Part shown: positions 17,851 through 26,523 of the stretch, piece by piece
How the letters are laid out: every line of letters starts with the position of its first letter
Position numbering within the stretch: position 1 is the first letter of the stretch
Notes under the pieces: model-generated
The model's input: only the letters and a program-made list of their open reading frames with translations
The model's database searches: none
What the model was told of the DNA's origin: nothing
Made by a program: the position numbers and the translations under genes
NCBI RefSeq assembly: GCF_000219535.2
Contig: NZ_CP007806.1
Location: 1,894,501-1,958,500, forward strand
Length of the DNA: 64,000 nt
From: Brevibacillus laterosporus LMG 15441
GTDB taxonomy: Bacteria; Bacillota; Bacilli; Brevibacillales; Brevibacillaceae
Direction of reading: 5' to 3'

Positions 17851-18332
17851 AAAGGAGAAAGGTACCGACAAGAAATAGCATAATAAAAACGCTAAAAAAT
17901 CCCAATAAACCATCGAAAAAGGAGGGCTTATTAAGTATACCTTTTTTCACTAATCAAAAGAATATTCAGCAGATAGAAAAAATAGGAATTATATAGTGCA
18001 GCTTTAAAATAAAGTTTGATAATTTATAAAAATGATTGATAACTTATATTAAAGTTTGATTAAAATCTTGTATTAATTTAAACAGGATTTTTCTTTTTAT
18101 GTTCTTCTCGATTTTGCAAAATTCCAGTATGTTACTCCATTAAAGGGCCAGATTGTAGAACAACATGGGTTAAAAATGATCAAACTCTTTATTTATAAAT
18201 GCCAAACCTAAATCCGATAGAGAATAATTCATTTTAATTAATCTTTTTTAATGGATTCTTTTTATTTATCGTAAAATAGGGATTTGTGGATGTTTTTAGA
18301 TCGAACATTATTTCAAAGCTACAAATATGCTA
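17851..18332. other. Intergenic, AT-rich, with one arm of a direct repeat
   Basis: There is no gene. It includes the right flank of the dead IS110 and repeat copy 1 at 18121-18244. Confidence 0.5.
18121..18244 (+). repeat. Diverged direct repeat, copy 1
   Basis: Aligns over about 120 bases with 20656-20776 in the same orientation. Shared blocks are GATTGT.GAACAACA, AAAATGATCAAACT and AAACCTAAAT, and both copies end near TTAATC/TTGATC. The two copies flank the ABC-exporter operon. Confidence 0.6.
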
Positions 18333-18372
18333 AAAACCACTTTCCGTTACCGTTACTGGAAAGTGGTTTTTT
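18333..18372 (-). terminator. Rho-independent terminator of the ABC exporter operon
   Basis: The arms AAAACCACTTTCC and GGAAAGTGGTTTT have T runs on both strands, so it may act bidirectionally. The stop codon of the MerR gene lies inside the hairpin. Confidence 0.85.
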
Positions 18373-19093
18373 CATGAAACAAAGCTAATGTATCTTTTGC
18401 ACCTGCTATGGCATCTAATAATGATTTACCTAATTGATCCGTTACTGACACGATATCTTCTTCATCTGTTGGTGTATTTAAAATCGCGAAAATATCAGGG
18501 CTTGGTTGTTGGATTTGTTTGAGTAAACGTAAAATGGCATTAATTGAGTAATGGGCACTTCTTAAACTACGAATAACTCGTAGCTGCTCAAGTTCTCTTT
18601 CACCATATGCTCGGTAACCATTGTCCAGTCTCGGTACGGTAATGAGTCCGTTACGTTCCCAATTTCGTACAGCTTCAGATGTAATATCTAGAAGCAGTGC
18701 CACTTCCGTTCGAGAATAAGTGCGTGTACTAACAGTAGGATCTTCTCTCAACCATTTCTCAACAACTTTTGTAGCAGACAAGGCATGAACATATTCGCGT
18801 TCTAAATTGGTGAGATAGTCTATTGTTAGTTCTTCAGCCTTCGCAAAATTTTCTTGTCCGCAAGTATATACAATTGCACGAGCTCTTTTCCGAATATCTC
18901 CTTGTACAATTTCACACCGAAAGAGCGTCCGTGCGACCATTAACTGAAATAAATGGATGTCTGAATAAATACGATAGCCATTTGCTTGTCTTGGTACAGG
19001 GGAGATAAAGCACCATTCCTCATAAATGCGCACAGTGTTTGGGTGTACCCCAACAAGTGTTGCGATTTCTTTTGTTTTGTACACCCGACACAC
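18353..19093 (-). CDS. Double-MerR transcriptional regulator
   Basis: This 246-residue protein has two MerR-type winged HTH domains. The first, at residues about 5-60, contains KTKEIATLVGVHPNTVRIYE and ANGYRIYS. The second, at about 122-180, contains YSRTEVALLLDITSEAVRNW and LDNGYRAYGERELEQLRVIR. Ordinary MerR proteins have one HTH plus an effector domain, so the tandem is unusual. Start is a GTG that directly abuts the permease stop (TAGGTG), so translation is coupled. As the last gene of the ABC operon it probably regulates that operon. Effector unknown. Confidence 0.85.
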   Translation of the reverse strand: MCRVYKTKEIATLVGVHPNTVRIYEEWCFISPVPRQANGYRIYSDIHLFQLMVARTLFRCEIVQGDIRKRARAIVYTCGQENFAKAEELTIDYLTNLEREYVHALSATKVVEKWLREDPTVSTRTYSRTEVALLLDITSEAVRNWERNGLITVPRLDNGYRAYGERELEQLRVIRSLRSAHYSINAILRLLKQIQQPSPDIFAILNTPTDEEDIVSVTDQLGKSLLDAIAGAKDTLALFHEKTTFQ

Positions 19094-19828
19094 CTACTTC
19101 CATTTAAAGAATTTAATCGATCCACATAATCCAATTACAATGCATAGAGCTAAAATCACGATATGGAATAGACCATCTGTTAGTGGCTCCCCTGTACTTG
19201 CCTGCTTTAATAAGTGAATACCATGAGAAAGTGGCAAAATATCCATCACCCATTGGAAGAATCGAGGCATGGCTTCATACGGAATCGTTGCTCCTGAAAA
19301 CAGTAACATCGTGAAGTAAGCAACAGAGCTCCAAACATTTGCTGACTTTTGGTCAGGTACTAAGCTTCCAATGAAAATCCCGATACTATACATCGCTATA
19401 ATGACAAAAGTGTATGTCAGAAGGAATAACCCCCAGGAGCCCTTTAGTTCATAATCAAATAATAAATGATAAACAAGTGTGACACCAATAAATGATACAA
19501 GTGCTGAAGAAAGCTGAATCAGTCCTTGGGCAAATAGAATTTGGAGAGGTGACACAGGTGTCACTTGGAATCGCTTTAAAATCCCACGGTGACGGTAATC
19601 TGCAATGGTCAGTGGTACACCCATAACTCCTGTTGCTAGTACACCAATCGTAATTACAGATGCGTACGATAGTTCAAAGTGGGAAGCACCAGCTAATCCG
19701 TCCTTACTCAGAAAATAACCAAATAGGGTGGCTAATATAATAGGGAAGCAGATCCCAAAAATGAGAATATCAATGCCCTTCCAAACGAGCTTGCCCTCAA
19801 TTTTTAAAAAGGTTAGAAATGTAATCAT
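19094..19828 (-). CDS. ABC-2 type transporter permease
   Basis: A 244-residue membrane protein with six hydrophobic segments. The ABC-2 pattern is present: N-terminal helix DILIFGICFPIILATLFGYF, PLTIADYRHRGILKRFQVTP before the second helix, and SSVAYFTMLLFSGATIPYEA near the fifth. It overlaps the ATPase gene by 4 bases and forms the membrane half of an exporter. The substrate is unknown; drug or peptide efflux is typical of this class. Confidence 0.88.
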   Translation of the reverse strand: MITFLTFLKIEGKLVWKGIDILIFGICFPIILATLFGYFLSKDGLAGASHFELSYASVITIGVLATGVMGVPLTIADYRHRGILKRFQVTPVSPLQILFAQGLIQLSSALVSFIGVTLVYHLLFDYELKGSWGLFLLTYTFVIIAMYSIGIFIGSLVPDQKSANVWSSVAYFTMLLFSGATIPYEAMPRFFQWVMDILPLSHGIHLLKQASTGEPLTDGLFHIVILALCIVIGLCGSIKFFKWK

Positions 19829-20541
19829 ACCCAGTCCTCCTCGCCTGCAAAATATAGGTACGCGTCTTCTAGTGTGGCTTTCTCACTTGCACGGATTGCT
19901 TCTTGGATCGTGCCATATAAGACAGTTTTGCCTTCTTTTAAAATTAAAATTTTATCACATAACGCCTCAACCTCGTCCATGTAGTGTGATGTTAGGACAA
20001 TTGCCAGACCTTTTTCTTTCATCGTTAAAAGCTGTTTCCAAAGCATACGTCGAGCCTTTGTATCTAATCCTGTTGTGAGCTCATCTAGGAAAACAAGCTT
20101 AGGAATTGAAATTAATGCCAGCAGCACCGCTAAGCGTTGACGTTCACCCCCTGAAAGAGATTTCACAAGTTGAGTTTCCTTCCCAACTAGACCAAATGTT
20201 TGCAAGAGTAGAGGCACATCAGCAGTTTGTTTATAAAGCGACTCCCACTGCTCGCATGCCTCACGCACCGTTAATCCATCTTGGAAATTTGTTTCTTGAA
20301 ACTGTACACCCACCTCTTGATAGACTTCCTTGCGATGGAGAATTGGTGACTTTCCGAGCATTGTGAGCTCTTCGTAATTACTCTTTTCAATACCAAGCAC
20401 TGCTGCAATAGTAGAGGATTTCCCTGCACCGTTTGCCCCAAGTAAGCCAATTACCTCCCCAGGCTTGATGCTAAAACTAATGTTGTGGACAGCTTCTTTA
20501 GTACCGTATGTGACCGATAAGTTTTTGACGGTTAAGATCAT
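19825..20541 (-). CDS. ABC transporter ATP-binding protein
   Basis: A 238-residue nucleotide-binding protein with Walker A GANGAGKSS (about residue 35), a Q-loop at GVQFQETNF, signature LSGGERQRLAV, Walker B LVFLDELTTGLD and an H-loop in SHYMDEVEALCD. It resembles ABC-2 drug exporters (CcmA/DrrA type). First gene of a three-gene operon with permease and MerR regulator. AGGAGG lies just upstream of the ATG. Confidence 0.92.
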   Translation of the reverse strand: MILTVKNLSVTYGTKEAVHNISFSIKPGEVIGLLGANGAGKSSTIAAVLGIEKSNYEELTMLGKSPILHRKEVYQEVGVQFQETNFQDGLTVREACEQWESLYKQTADVPLLLQTFGLVGKETQLVKSLSGGERQRLAVLLALISIPKLVFLDELTTGLDTKARRMLWKQLLTMKEKGLAIVLTSHYMDEVEALCDKILILKEGKTVLYGTIQEAIRASEKATLEDAYLYFAGEEDWV

Positions 20542-20655
20542 ATTTGTTCCCTCCTATATAAGACTTAGTAAGCTACTATATCAAAGAGTGGTGGGGGTGG
20601 TGTCTTATTGGAGGCTTTTATAAATGTGGATTTTGAATAAAGTATGATAATTATT

Positions 20656-20776
20656 TGTTCCAGGACGATCTTCAGCAATCGGGCGCGATTGTGGAACAAC
20701 ACAGGTAGAAAATGATCAAACTTTTTTATAAAACCGAAACCTAAATATGCCAGAAAAGAATCTATTTTGATCAATC
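20656..20776 (+). repeat. Diverged direct repeat, copy 2
   Basis: Partner of 18121-18244, on the promoter side of the ABC operon. Confidence 0.6.
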
Positions 20777-20923
20777 TTGATATGCTCCCCCTTAGGTAGA
20801 CAGATAAAAAATAAAATCTGTTTATCTAAGTAAGATTTTGGTGAAAAAAGAAAGGGTATTTAAAGACGTGGAACGAAATAACAATAAAAATAGGGTGTTT
20901 TGACCAGAGAAAGGGGAAATTTT

Positions 20924-21442
20924 ATGTTAGAGCTAATACAAGTTGTGACTTATTCCAACGATAAAAAGAAAATTCTTGAAAAAGAACCTCTTCCCAAAAT
21001 AGGTTTTAATAGTGTAATGGAAGTAGCTAAATATCTTTATTTAGAAGAGGAGCTTGATTTAAAACATTGCATAGATGAACATCTGGTTTCAGAAGATTGG
21101 TTTGAGCATGGCGATGATTTTTTTAATGAAACTGGTTATAAATATACGAAACATTATTATTTCATTAATAACTTCCAAGAAATAAAGGATATTAGTTTGA
21201 AAGCAGCAATGGAAATAGTAGATGCATTATATTTGATAGAAGAACACACCCGCAAAATAAAAAATGAGGTTTATGACGTTGAAAAGAGATTTGCAGATGA
21301 TACGTATTTAGATAATATCAAATATTTAATCGATATTATTAAAATTAAGAAGAATGTTCTTTTGCGATATGGCTATTCCAAAACGAAAACAGCTGAAATG
21401 ATGAAGGGTTTATATTATAACACGAATAATTTCGGGAGATAA
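20924..21442 (+). CDS. Hypothetical protein
   Basis: The ATG at 20924 (MLELIQVVTYSND) is chosen because AAAGGGG lies 8 bases upstream; the longer TTG frame covers that site. The soluble 172-residue protein is charged, mostly helical in its second half (IKDISLKAAMEIVDALYLIE ... EVYDVEKRFADD), and has no signal peptide. I do not recognise a family. It stands alone between the ABC operon and a non-coding stretch. Confidence 0.65.
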   Translation: MLELIQVVTYSNDKKKILEKEPLPKIGFNSVMEVAKYLYLEEELDLKHCIDEHLVSEDWFEHGDDFFNETGYKYTKHYYFINNFQEIKDISLKAAMEIVDALYLIEEHTRKIKNEVYDVEKRFADDTYLDNIKYLIDIIKIKKNVLLRYGYSKTKTAEMMKGLYYNTNNFGR

Positions 21443-21832
21443 GCAATGACATTGATATTTTAACTATTATCAAAGGCTAAAGAGCAAAGGGTATTTACTA
21501 TTCAAGAGGGCATGATATTTCCTGTAATGATTGTTTTAGTTATAGGAATTGCTTGCTTATTCATTAAACAAAAATAAATATCAAAATGAAAGGCAATGAG
21601 TTATTATGCACCTTGGAATTTGTCAATTAGATACAATAGATTGTCTCCCAAAGGGCGACTCAAACGTTAGAAATGAGAATGATCTCCGTAGTCTGTAAGA
21701 TTAAAGGAGGTCATTTTTTTAGGCAAGCATCTGTAAATATTATCAATTCTCATATTTGTATTACTAGTTGAAAGGTACAATTAATAGATCAAAACTCTAC
21801 CTCCTTAGAGGGTTAAAAGGAGAACGATTGTG
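21443..21832. other. Intergenic with diverged repeat of 16262-16412
   Basis: Positions 21508-21656 resemble 16262-16412. They include a 21-codon piece (MIFPVMIVLVIGIACLFIKQ) and the following GGCAATG and CCTTGGAATTTGTC-like segments. A stem-loop with GATCTCC / GGAGGTC and a T tail lies at 21679-21720. Confidence 0.5.
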
Positions 21833-22105
21833 ATGAAAAAATGTAATACTTCATTTGTATTATCTTTACTAGCAAATATAGGATTTATACTATTTATAAT
21901 CGCAGACTTTTCCTTTAGTTTCGGAAAGGTTTACTGGTTACAGTGGGGATTACTTTTAAATTTTTTGATAATGATTTACTTTATTTCTCTTATGTTTACT
22001 TTTTATGAATATGTAAAGGGGGTATGTAATAACTCCTTTATTGGTGGTCTTACTCTGAATATTTTAGGATTTATTCTATACTTGATGTATACGAGTAGTT
22101 TATAG
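21833..22105 (+). CDS. Small three-helix membrane protein
   Basis: A 90-residue protein with helices at about 8-28, 36-60 and 70-88 (SFVLSLLANIGFILFIIADF; GLLLNFLIMIYFISLMFTFY; GLTLNILGFILYLMYT). The ribosome site AAAGGAGA precedes an adjacent GTG/ATG pair; the ATG at 21833 is preferred. No family recognised. Confidence 0.6.
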   Translation: MKKCNTSFVLSLLANIGFILFIIADFSFSFGKVYWLQWGLLLNFLIMIYFISLMFTFYEYVKGVCNNSFIGGLTLNILGFILYLMYTSSL

Positions 22106-22673
22106 GGATTAAATAATCTGGATGGACAAACTCTCATTATTGTTAACAAGAACTATACATACCGCATAAGATCACAGGCTAACACTACTGAGGAGGAGAA
22201 GATGCCTTTATTTAGATAGGAAAAATTCTTACATAATAAATATATAGCCAGTATCTGCATCATATGTAGGTTCCTCACTGTAATCCTCGCTTGTATATCA
22301 AATCCCTTCTTACCCTTACCCTAGCTGGAGTTTTTTGCATTCCAATATCCTCTAACCTTGATTTCCTTCATTTACATTTCCTGAGTAGACTTAAATACTA
22401 CAAGAGAATTCTATATCATGTCGAATAAACTTCCTTGTAGGAAAAACCTTACATCTTCAGGGAATATATATGCAAATATAAATATTATCCTTCGATACAT
22501 CTAGTTCTATCAAAAACGAACATTACATGATCAGTAAGGGACAGCGAGCCTTCCAAACGATTCATTCATCATCTCTTTTTTGCTACTCATTTGTCATATG
22601 GAACCACTTATATAAGAAAATTAAATATGAAAAGTTTTCATGTTATATTTGATTTATGGAGTGGAGGGTGCAT
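22106..22673. other. Intergenic, no gene seen
   Basis: A 550-base stretch with only very short open frames. Near its end, 22622-22651 holds an imperfect palindrome (ATATGAAAAGTTTTCATGTTAT) just upstream of the LytTR gene. It could be that gene's operator or promoter. Confidence 0.4.
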
Positions 22674-23123
22674 ATGCAAATCAAATTAATCATCGATGAG
22701 AATGTAAAGGAAACAGAAATCCATATTCATACAAATGCGTATACAAATGAAATTGAACAAATTATTAGGTATTTTGAGTCTTCTAACACAGAAGTAATTG
22801 ATGGTTATTTACAACAGCAAATCTATATGTTGAAAATTACAGATATTTACTTTATTTATTCAGAAGGGACAAAGGTTTATTTTTCAACAGATGAGGATGA
22901 ATATGAATCAAAGCGCAAATTATATGAGCTGGAAGATTTGTTAAAAAAGAACTTTGTCCGTGTCAATAAATCAACGCTCGTAAATGTGTCTAAGATTTTC
23001 TCTATGAAGATGGAGAAATTAGGTATGATGCAGCTTGTGATGGACAATGGATCAACAGCTCATGTTAGTCGTATGTATTTAAAGATACTGAAGAAGCGGC
23101 TAGGAATTGGGAGGGATACGTAA
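22674..23123 (+). CDS. LytTR-domain transcriptional regulator
   Basis: A 149-residue protein from the ATG at 22674, six codons inside the longer GTG frame, with GGAGGGTG upstream. The C-terminal about 95 residues are a LytTR DNA-binding domain: IYFIYSEGTKVYFSTDEDEY, ELEDLLKKNFVRVNKSTLVN, SKIFSMKMEKLG and HVSRMYLKILKKRLG. There is no receiver domain. Stand-alone LytTR proteins paired with DUF3021 membrane proteins are a common Firmicutes module that often autoregulates. The stop overlaps the next start by one base. Confidence 0.88.
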   Translation: MQIKLIIDENVKETEIHIHTNAYTNEIEQIIRYFESSNTEVIDGYLQQQIYMLKITDIYFIYSEGTKVYFSTDEDEYESKRKLYELEDLLKKNFVRVNKSTLVNVSKIFSMKMEKLGMMQLVMDNGSTAHVSRMYLKILKKRLGIGRDT

Positions 23124-23542
23124 TGAAAAAAATAATCCAATCTTCATTAATAGGGGCCCTTATTGGGTTAAGCACTTCTTATATCATTATGACAATTGTT
23201 TTATTACAAAATCCAACCAGAGTAATGAATGGGCAAGAGCTTTTGGTGGAGTTTCTTTTGGCTGTATTTCTAGGAGTGGGTTGTGGTCTTATCACGCTTA
23301 TTTTTTACTCTGATCGTTGGCCATTTGTGGTAAATCTATCGATACATTATGTTGTGGTCTTACTACTTGTACTTATTTGTGGTGCAATTGGAGAGTGGTA
23401 TGAAAATCCAACTGAGAATCCAGTCAGGTTTCTTATGTTTATTGTGATTCAATTCATTATTTATATTCTTGTCTGGGTGGGGGTATATTGGATGGATTCA
23501 AAAGAAATAAAAAAAATTAACGATCAGTTAAAGAGGAAATAA
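23123..23542 (+). CDS. DUF3021 membrane protein, LytTR partner
   Basis: A 139-residue protein with four membrane helices (QSSLIGALIGLSTSYIIMTI; VEFLLAVFLGVGCGLITLIF; VNLSIHYVVVLLLVLICGAI; FIVIQFIIYILVWVGVYWM) and a basic C-terminal tail. It is coupled to the LytTR gene. DUF3021 proteins are thought to modulate the LytTR regulator from the membrane; signal unknown. Confidence 0.85.
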   Translation: MKKIIQSSLIGALIGLSTSYIIMTIVLLQNPTRVMNGQELLVEFLLAVFLGVGCGLITLIFYSDRWPFVVNLSIHYVVVLLLVLICGAIGEWYENPTENPVRFLMFIVIQFIIYILVWVGVYWMDSKEIKKINDQLKRK

Positions 23543-23649
23543 TCCCAAATCATATCGTAATAAAAAGAATGCAGAAAAAGAAATTATTCGATGCCTTTAG
23601 TTGAAAACCTTAATTATAGATTTGCAGCTAAAAAATCAAATGAATGATG

Positions 23650-23690
23650 AAAAGTCAGCCATAGAATTTCTAAGGGCTGACTTTTCTTTT
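23650..23690 (+). terminator. Rho-independent terminator of the LytTR operon
   Basis: The arms AAAAGTCAGCC and GGCTGACTTTT are followed by CTTTT. Confidence 0.85.
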
Positions 23691-23741
23691 CGAGAAGATG
23701 GGTCTCTTAGGTAAAGTTACAGCTCTTCCTAAAAATTTTCC

Positions 23742-24962
23742 TTAAGACGTTATCAGGTGTTTGTTAAGTGGTACTTCTATACCTTCGTCAATAAAGACCA
23801 TATCGTGGAAATTGATAAAACTCATTGTATTTCTAATCCAATAGAGATTAGGTTCAATTTTAAACAAATGGGTGGCAGGTTGATCATCAAAAGTGATAAT
23901 AAGATGATCAACAATACGGCTGACAGTAAAGCATGTTTGATAGTCATCAGTGAGCTGATACGTACCTTCTATGCCATCTGTCGTGTTTATGCCCATGATA
24001 GTAGGGTGTTTTGGTGCTATAGGTTTTTCTTTGTTTTGAGGAAAGGTTAAAAATGATAATATTTGTTGTTCATACATAGGGCTTATCTCTTCATTTGTTA
24101 AAAGAATGATTAGTTTTTCATTTGGTAAAGAATATAAGCAGTGGGCGGAGTATCCGATCTCCCCACCAGAGTGACCAAAAGAGTCGTCTTGAATTACGAA
24201 TCCGTAGCCATAATTGTTAGATAAAGAGGAAGGAGTTAAAGCACTTTTTACCAATTCAGGGGATACCAGTTTTCCTTGAATAAATCCCTTTAAAAACTGA
24301 GCAATTTCCTTTGCTGTAGAGTAAATGCCACCATCACCATAGAAGCCCTCATGTTTATGCAAGATAGGATCGTCTGTTACAGCAATATATTCCCGATTAG
24401 TATAATCGAAAAGCCTTCCGACAGCAATTTGTTCAGCGCTTGGTTTCGTAGTTGTATGTGTAAGATGAAGAGGGGCTACAATCATCTTATGTAGACAATC
24501 TTCATATGAAAGTTTGCTTACATCCTCAATGATTTTTGCTAATAATACATAGTTTGTATTGGAATAAAACGATCCGCAGCCCGCAGGGAAGTATGGCTCT
24601 TTAGTATGTAAGATTTCTTCAATGACTGTTACTGAAGGGTTACCTATATATTCTGGGATGCCTGATGTATGTGTTAATAATTGTTCAATAGTTACATTTT
24701 TATAGGTAATCGTGTTAAACCATTTCGTCAGTTTATCTTCAAGATTAATAGCTTTTGTTTCTATTAATTGCAATATCATTACGGCGGTATACATTTTACT
24801 TAAAGAAGCAATATCGAACAGTGTATGTTCCGTAATAGAGATGTAATTATCTAAATCTTTATAACCTAATGTAAGGCTAAGGCTTTCGTTATTTCTTGTC
24901 TCTATATAAAGAGAACCGTTAAATTGTAATTTTTGTAACGTAGGATAAATAGTATTGTACAT
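23742..24962 (-). CDS. Beta-lactamase-family serine hydrolase (S12)
   Basis: A 406-residue cytoplasmic protein (no signal peptide) of the penicillin-binding-protein-like/esterase class. Catalytic SxxK is S53-L-S-K56 (DIASLSKMYTAVM); the YxN motif is YSNTNY near residue 140; the third motif is HSGGEIGYS near 262. A C-terminal about 90-residue beta domain follows. Members hydrolyse peptides or esters, and true beta-lactam resistance is uncommon. A MarR-type gene is just upstream, and a palindrome matching that gene's own operator lies at this gene's start (24980-24999). It is probably MarR-controlled. Confidence 0.85.
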   Translation of the reverse strand: MYNTIYPTLQKLQFNGSLYIETRNNESLSLTLGYKDLDNYISITEHTLFDIASLSKMYTAVMILQLIETKAINLEDKLTKWFNTITYKNVTIEQLLTHTSGIPEYIGNPSVTVIEEILHTKEPYFPAGCGSFYSNTNYVLLAKIIEDVSKLSYEDCLHKMIVAPLHLTHTTTKPSAEQIAVGRLFDYTNREYIAVTDDPILHKHEGFYGDGGIYSTAKEIAQFLKGFIQGKLVSPELVKSALTPSSLSNNYGYGFVIQDDSFGHSGGEIGYSAHCLYSLPNEKLIILLTNEEISPMYEQQILSFLTFPQNKEKPIAPKHPTIMGINTTDGIEGTYQLTDDYQTCFTVSRIVDHLIITFDDQPATHLFKIEPNLYWIRNTMSFINFHDMVFIDEGIEVPLNKHLITS

Positions 24963-24979
24963 ATTTTAGTCTCCTTATT

Positions 24980-24999
24980 ATATTAGTTATCTAACATAT
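24980..24999. promoter_or_regulatory. Palindromic operator, MarR-type, copy 1
   Basis: ATATTAGTTATCTAACATAT shares ATATTAGTTA.CTAACATAT with the palindrome before the MarR gene. It lies about 18-37 bases upstream of the hydrolase ATG. Confidence 0.65.
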
Positions 25000-25013
25000 T
25001 TGGCGTAAGGAAA

Positions 25014-25451
25014 TCACAAGAACTCTTTCATGGCGATTTCCTGTAATTTTTTTGTAATTCGTTCCAATTCATTAAGCTCTGAAATCGTCAATTTAGAAAA
25101 TAAACGATCAGCCACAGCTCGTTCTACATACTCCTGCTTGTGGAAATATTCCCAACCTTTTTTATCTAATGTAATAAATATTTCACGACGATTATCTGGA
25201 TTAATAGTACGATGGATTAACTGATTTTTCTCCATTTTGGAGATAAGCTGACTTACTGCACTAGAGCTAACGTTCATTTCTAAAGCAATTTCACCTACAG
25301 ATATTTTTTTAGCATAATAGACAATATCTAACAGCACAGCTTGTTGTGTTGTGATAGAACTAGCCAGATGTTTTTTGTAATATTTGTAAATCAATCGATT
25401 GATTGCATAATCGGCTTCATTAATTTGTTTTACTTGCGTGTACAAATCCAA
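25014..25451 (-). CDS. MarR-family transcriptional regulator
   Basis: I favour the TTG at 25451 (MDLYTQVKQINEADY), because AAAGGA lies 7-8 bases before it; an ATG at 25460 sits almost on that ribosome site. The protein of about 145 residues has the MarR winged helix (KKISVGEIALEMNVSSSAVS, QLISKMEKNQLIHRTINPDN, RREIFITL wing with DxR). A palindrome overlaps its promoter and another precedes the hydrolase gene. Autorepression and control of that gene are likely. Confidence 0.88.
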   Translation of the reverse strand: MDLYTQVKQINEADYAINRLIYKYYKKHLASSITTQQAVLLDIVYYAKKISVGEIALEMNVSSSAVSQLISKMEKNQLIHRTINPDNRREIFITLDKKGWEYFHKQEYVERAVADRLFSKLTISELNELERITKKLQEIAMKEFL

Positions 25452-25465
25452 ACAGATCATCCTTT

Positions 25466-25490
25466 AATATGTTAGTTAACTAATATATTA
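25466..25490. promoter_or_regulatory. Palindromic operator, MarR-type, copy 2
   Basis: ATATGTTAGTTAACTAATAT is a near-perfect palindrome centred on GTTAAC, 5-15 bases upstream of the MarR start. It has the same half-sites as 24980-24999. Confidence 0.65.
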
Positions 25491-25500
25491 GTGGATGATT

Positions 25501-25883
25501 TAAAAAAAGTCAATTTTCTGTAATTGTAAAATAGAAAAAAGAAATCTCTTTTAATGAAGGATAAGGGCAAGTAATTGGGAGTAGAAGTCACATTTGGTAA
25601 GAAAGAGCCAGCAGCCTTTCTATGACCTGGTGATGTATCCATTTATGTCTACAAACATGGTTCCTTACATTGATAAAAAATATAACTGTACCTTATTACA
25701 TTATCGTTACACAATGGAATCCTGATTCAACAAATTCTCTGTTTCTACTAACAACCTGCCTATACCTAAACTTTATAGATTCAATAGCTGACAAACCCAA
25801 AAAAGGGCTTATTCTATTATCAAAAGTAGGTATACATCCAAACCCAATTATTAGGGTCAGCATATCTTTAAAGGGTAAGACAT
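25501..25883. other. Intergenic, no convincing gene
   Basis: Open frames on both strands lack ribosome sites and protein-like composition. A 30-codon frame (MYPFMSTNMVPYIDKKYNCT, from about 25634) could be a fragment of something lost. Confidence 0.4.
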
Positions 25884-25899
25884 AAAGGAGGTATGTAAA

Positions 25900-26133
25900 A
25901 TGAGGCGTCGTAAGCGAGAATGTTGTGAATGCTGCTGTCCCCCTACGCATAGGAAATATGATCATCCTATGGATTACAGAGATTGGGATGTCGATCCAGA
26001 TCCACCTAGAGGGGGCTTCAGAGGCAGAAGGTTTGACGGTCGGAGAGGCTTCCGGGAATCCCCTTTCTTCCGACGTGAATTTATTGAATCCCCTTTCTTC
26101 CGTGATGAATTTTTCGAATCACCGTTTTTCTAA
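25900..26133 (+). CDS. Cys/Arg-rich protein with a triple C-terminal repeat
   Basis: A 77-residue protein from an ATG with AAAGGAGG 8 bases upstream. The N-terminus is RRRKRECCECCCPP with five Cys. A Gly/Arg-rich middle (PPRGGFRGRRFDGRRGF) follows, and the end has three copies of ESPFF separated by RREFI and RDEFF. The nucleotide repeat (GAATCCCCTTTCTTCCG) is almost exact. Composition is like small spore-coat or other structural proteins of spore formers. I cannot assign a family. The gene is monocistronic with its own terminator. Confidence 0.7.
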   Translation: MRRRKRECCECCCPPTHRKYDHPMDYRDWDVDPDPPRGGFRGRRFDGRRGFRESPFFRREFIESPFFRDEFFESPFF

Positions 26134-26153
26134 TTTTAAGACAGCAGGAGCAA

Positions 26154-26200
26154 AATATATAGAGTCCATGTTATTCCCAAAAAGGAGGACTCTATATATT
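26154..26200 (+). terminator. Stem-loop terminator
   Basis: The 14-bp arms AATATATAGAGTCC and GGACTCTATATATT follow the repeat-protein gene. Confidence 0.75.
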
Positions 26201-26523
26201 CATTTATATTAGTGGTGTTTCACTTCATATCATTGTCTTCATTCTATTCTTTATCTATAGGAATAGTATATAGGGTAAAAAGGATGCTGATTGAGCAAAC
26301 CAGAAAACATATTCGAAAAATGAAACTACCCGTCTCCATATGTATATGGAAAATAGGTAGTTTCGATCCCATTATCTATCTAAGTAATAATGATGTTTAT
26401 CTACGTGTTACAATTGGTTTCTATAAGCTAGCGAGTATAAAAGGCTAAGCTGACTAAAGCCTGCTGTGTTTGTTACATACGACATAGGGGGATTTCCTCC
26501 CATTCCACTATGAACATCCTGCC
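26201..26523. other. Intergenic with a second stem-loop
   Basis: A 78-codon frame exists, but the hairpin at 26322-26364 (GAAACTACC / GGTAGTTTC) lies inside it and it has no ribosome site. I do not call it a gene. Confidence 0.45.

Noticed and set aside
23742-24962. Call as a true beta-lactamase resistance gene
   Set aside because: No signal peptide, and the broad S12 family includes many peptidases and esterases; resistance cannot be inferred.
26212-26448. 78-codon plus-strand frame
   Set aside because: A strong stem-loop lies inside it and there is no ribosome site; composition not protein-like.
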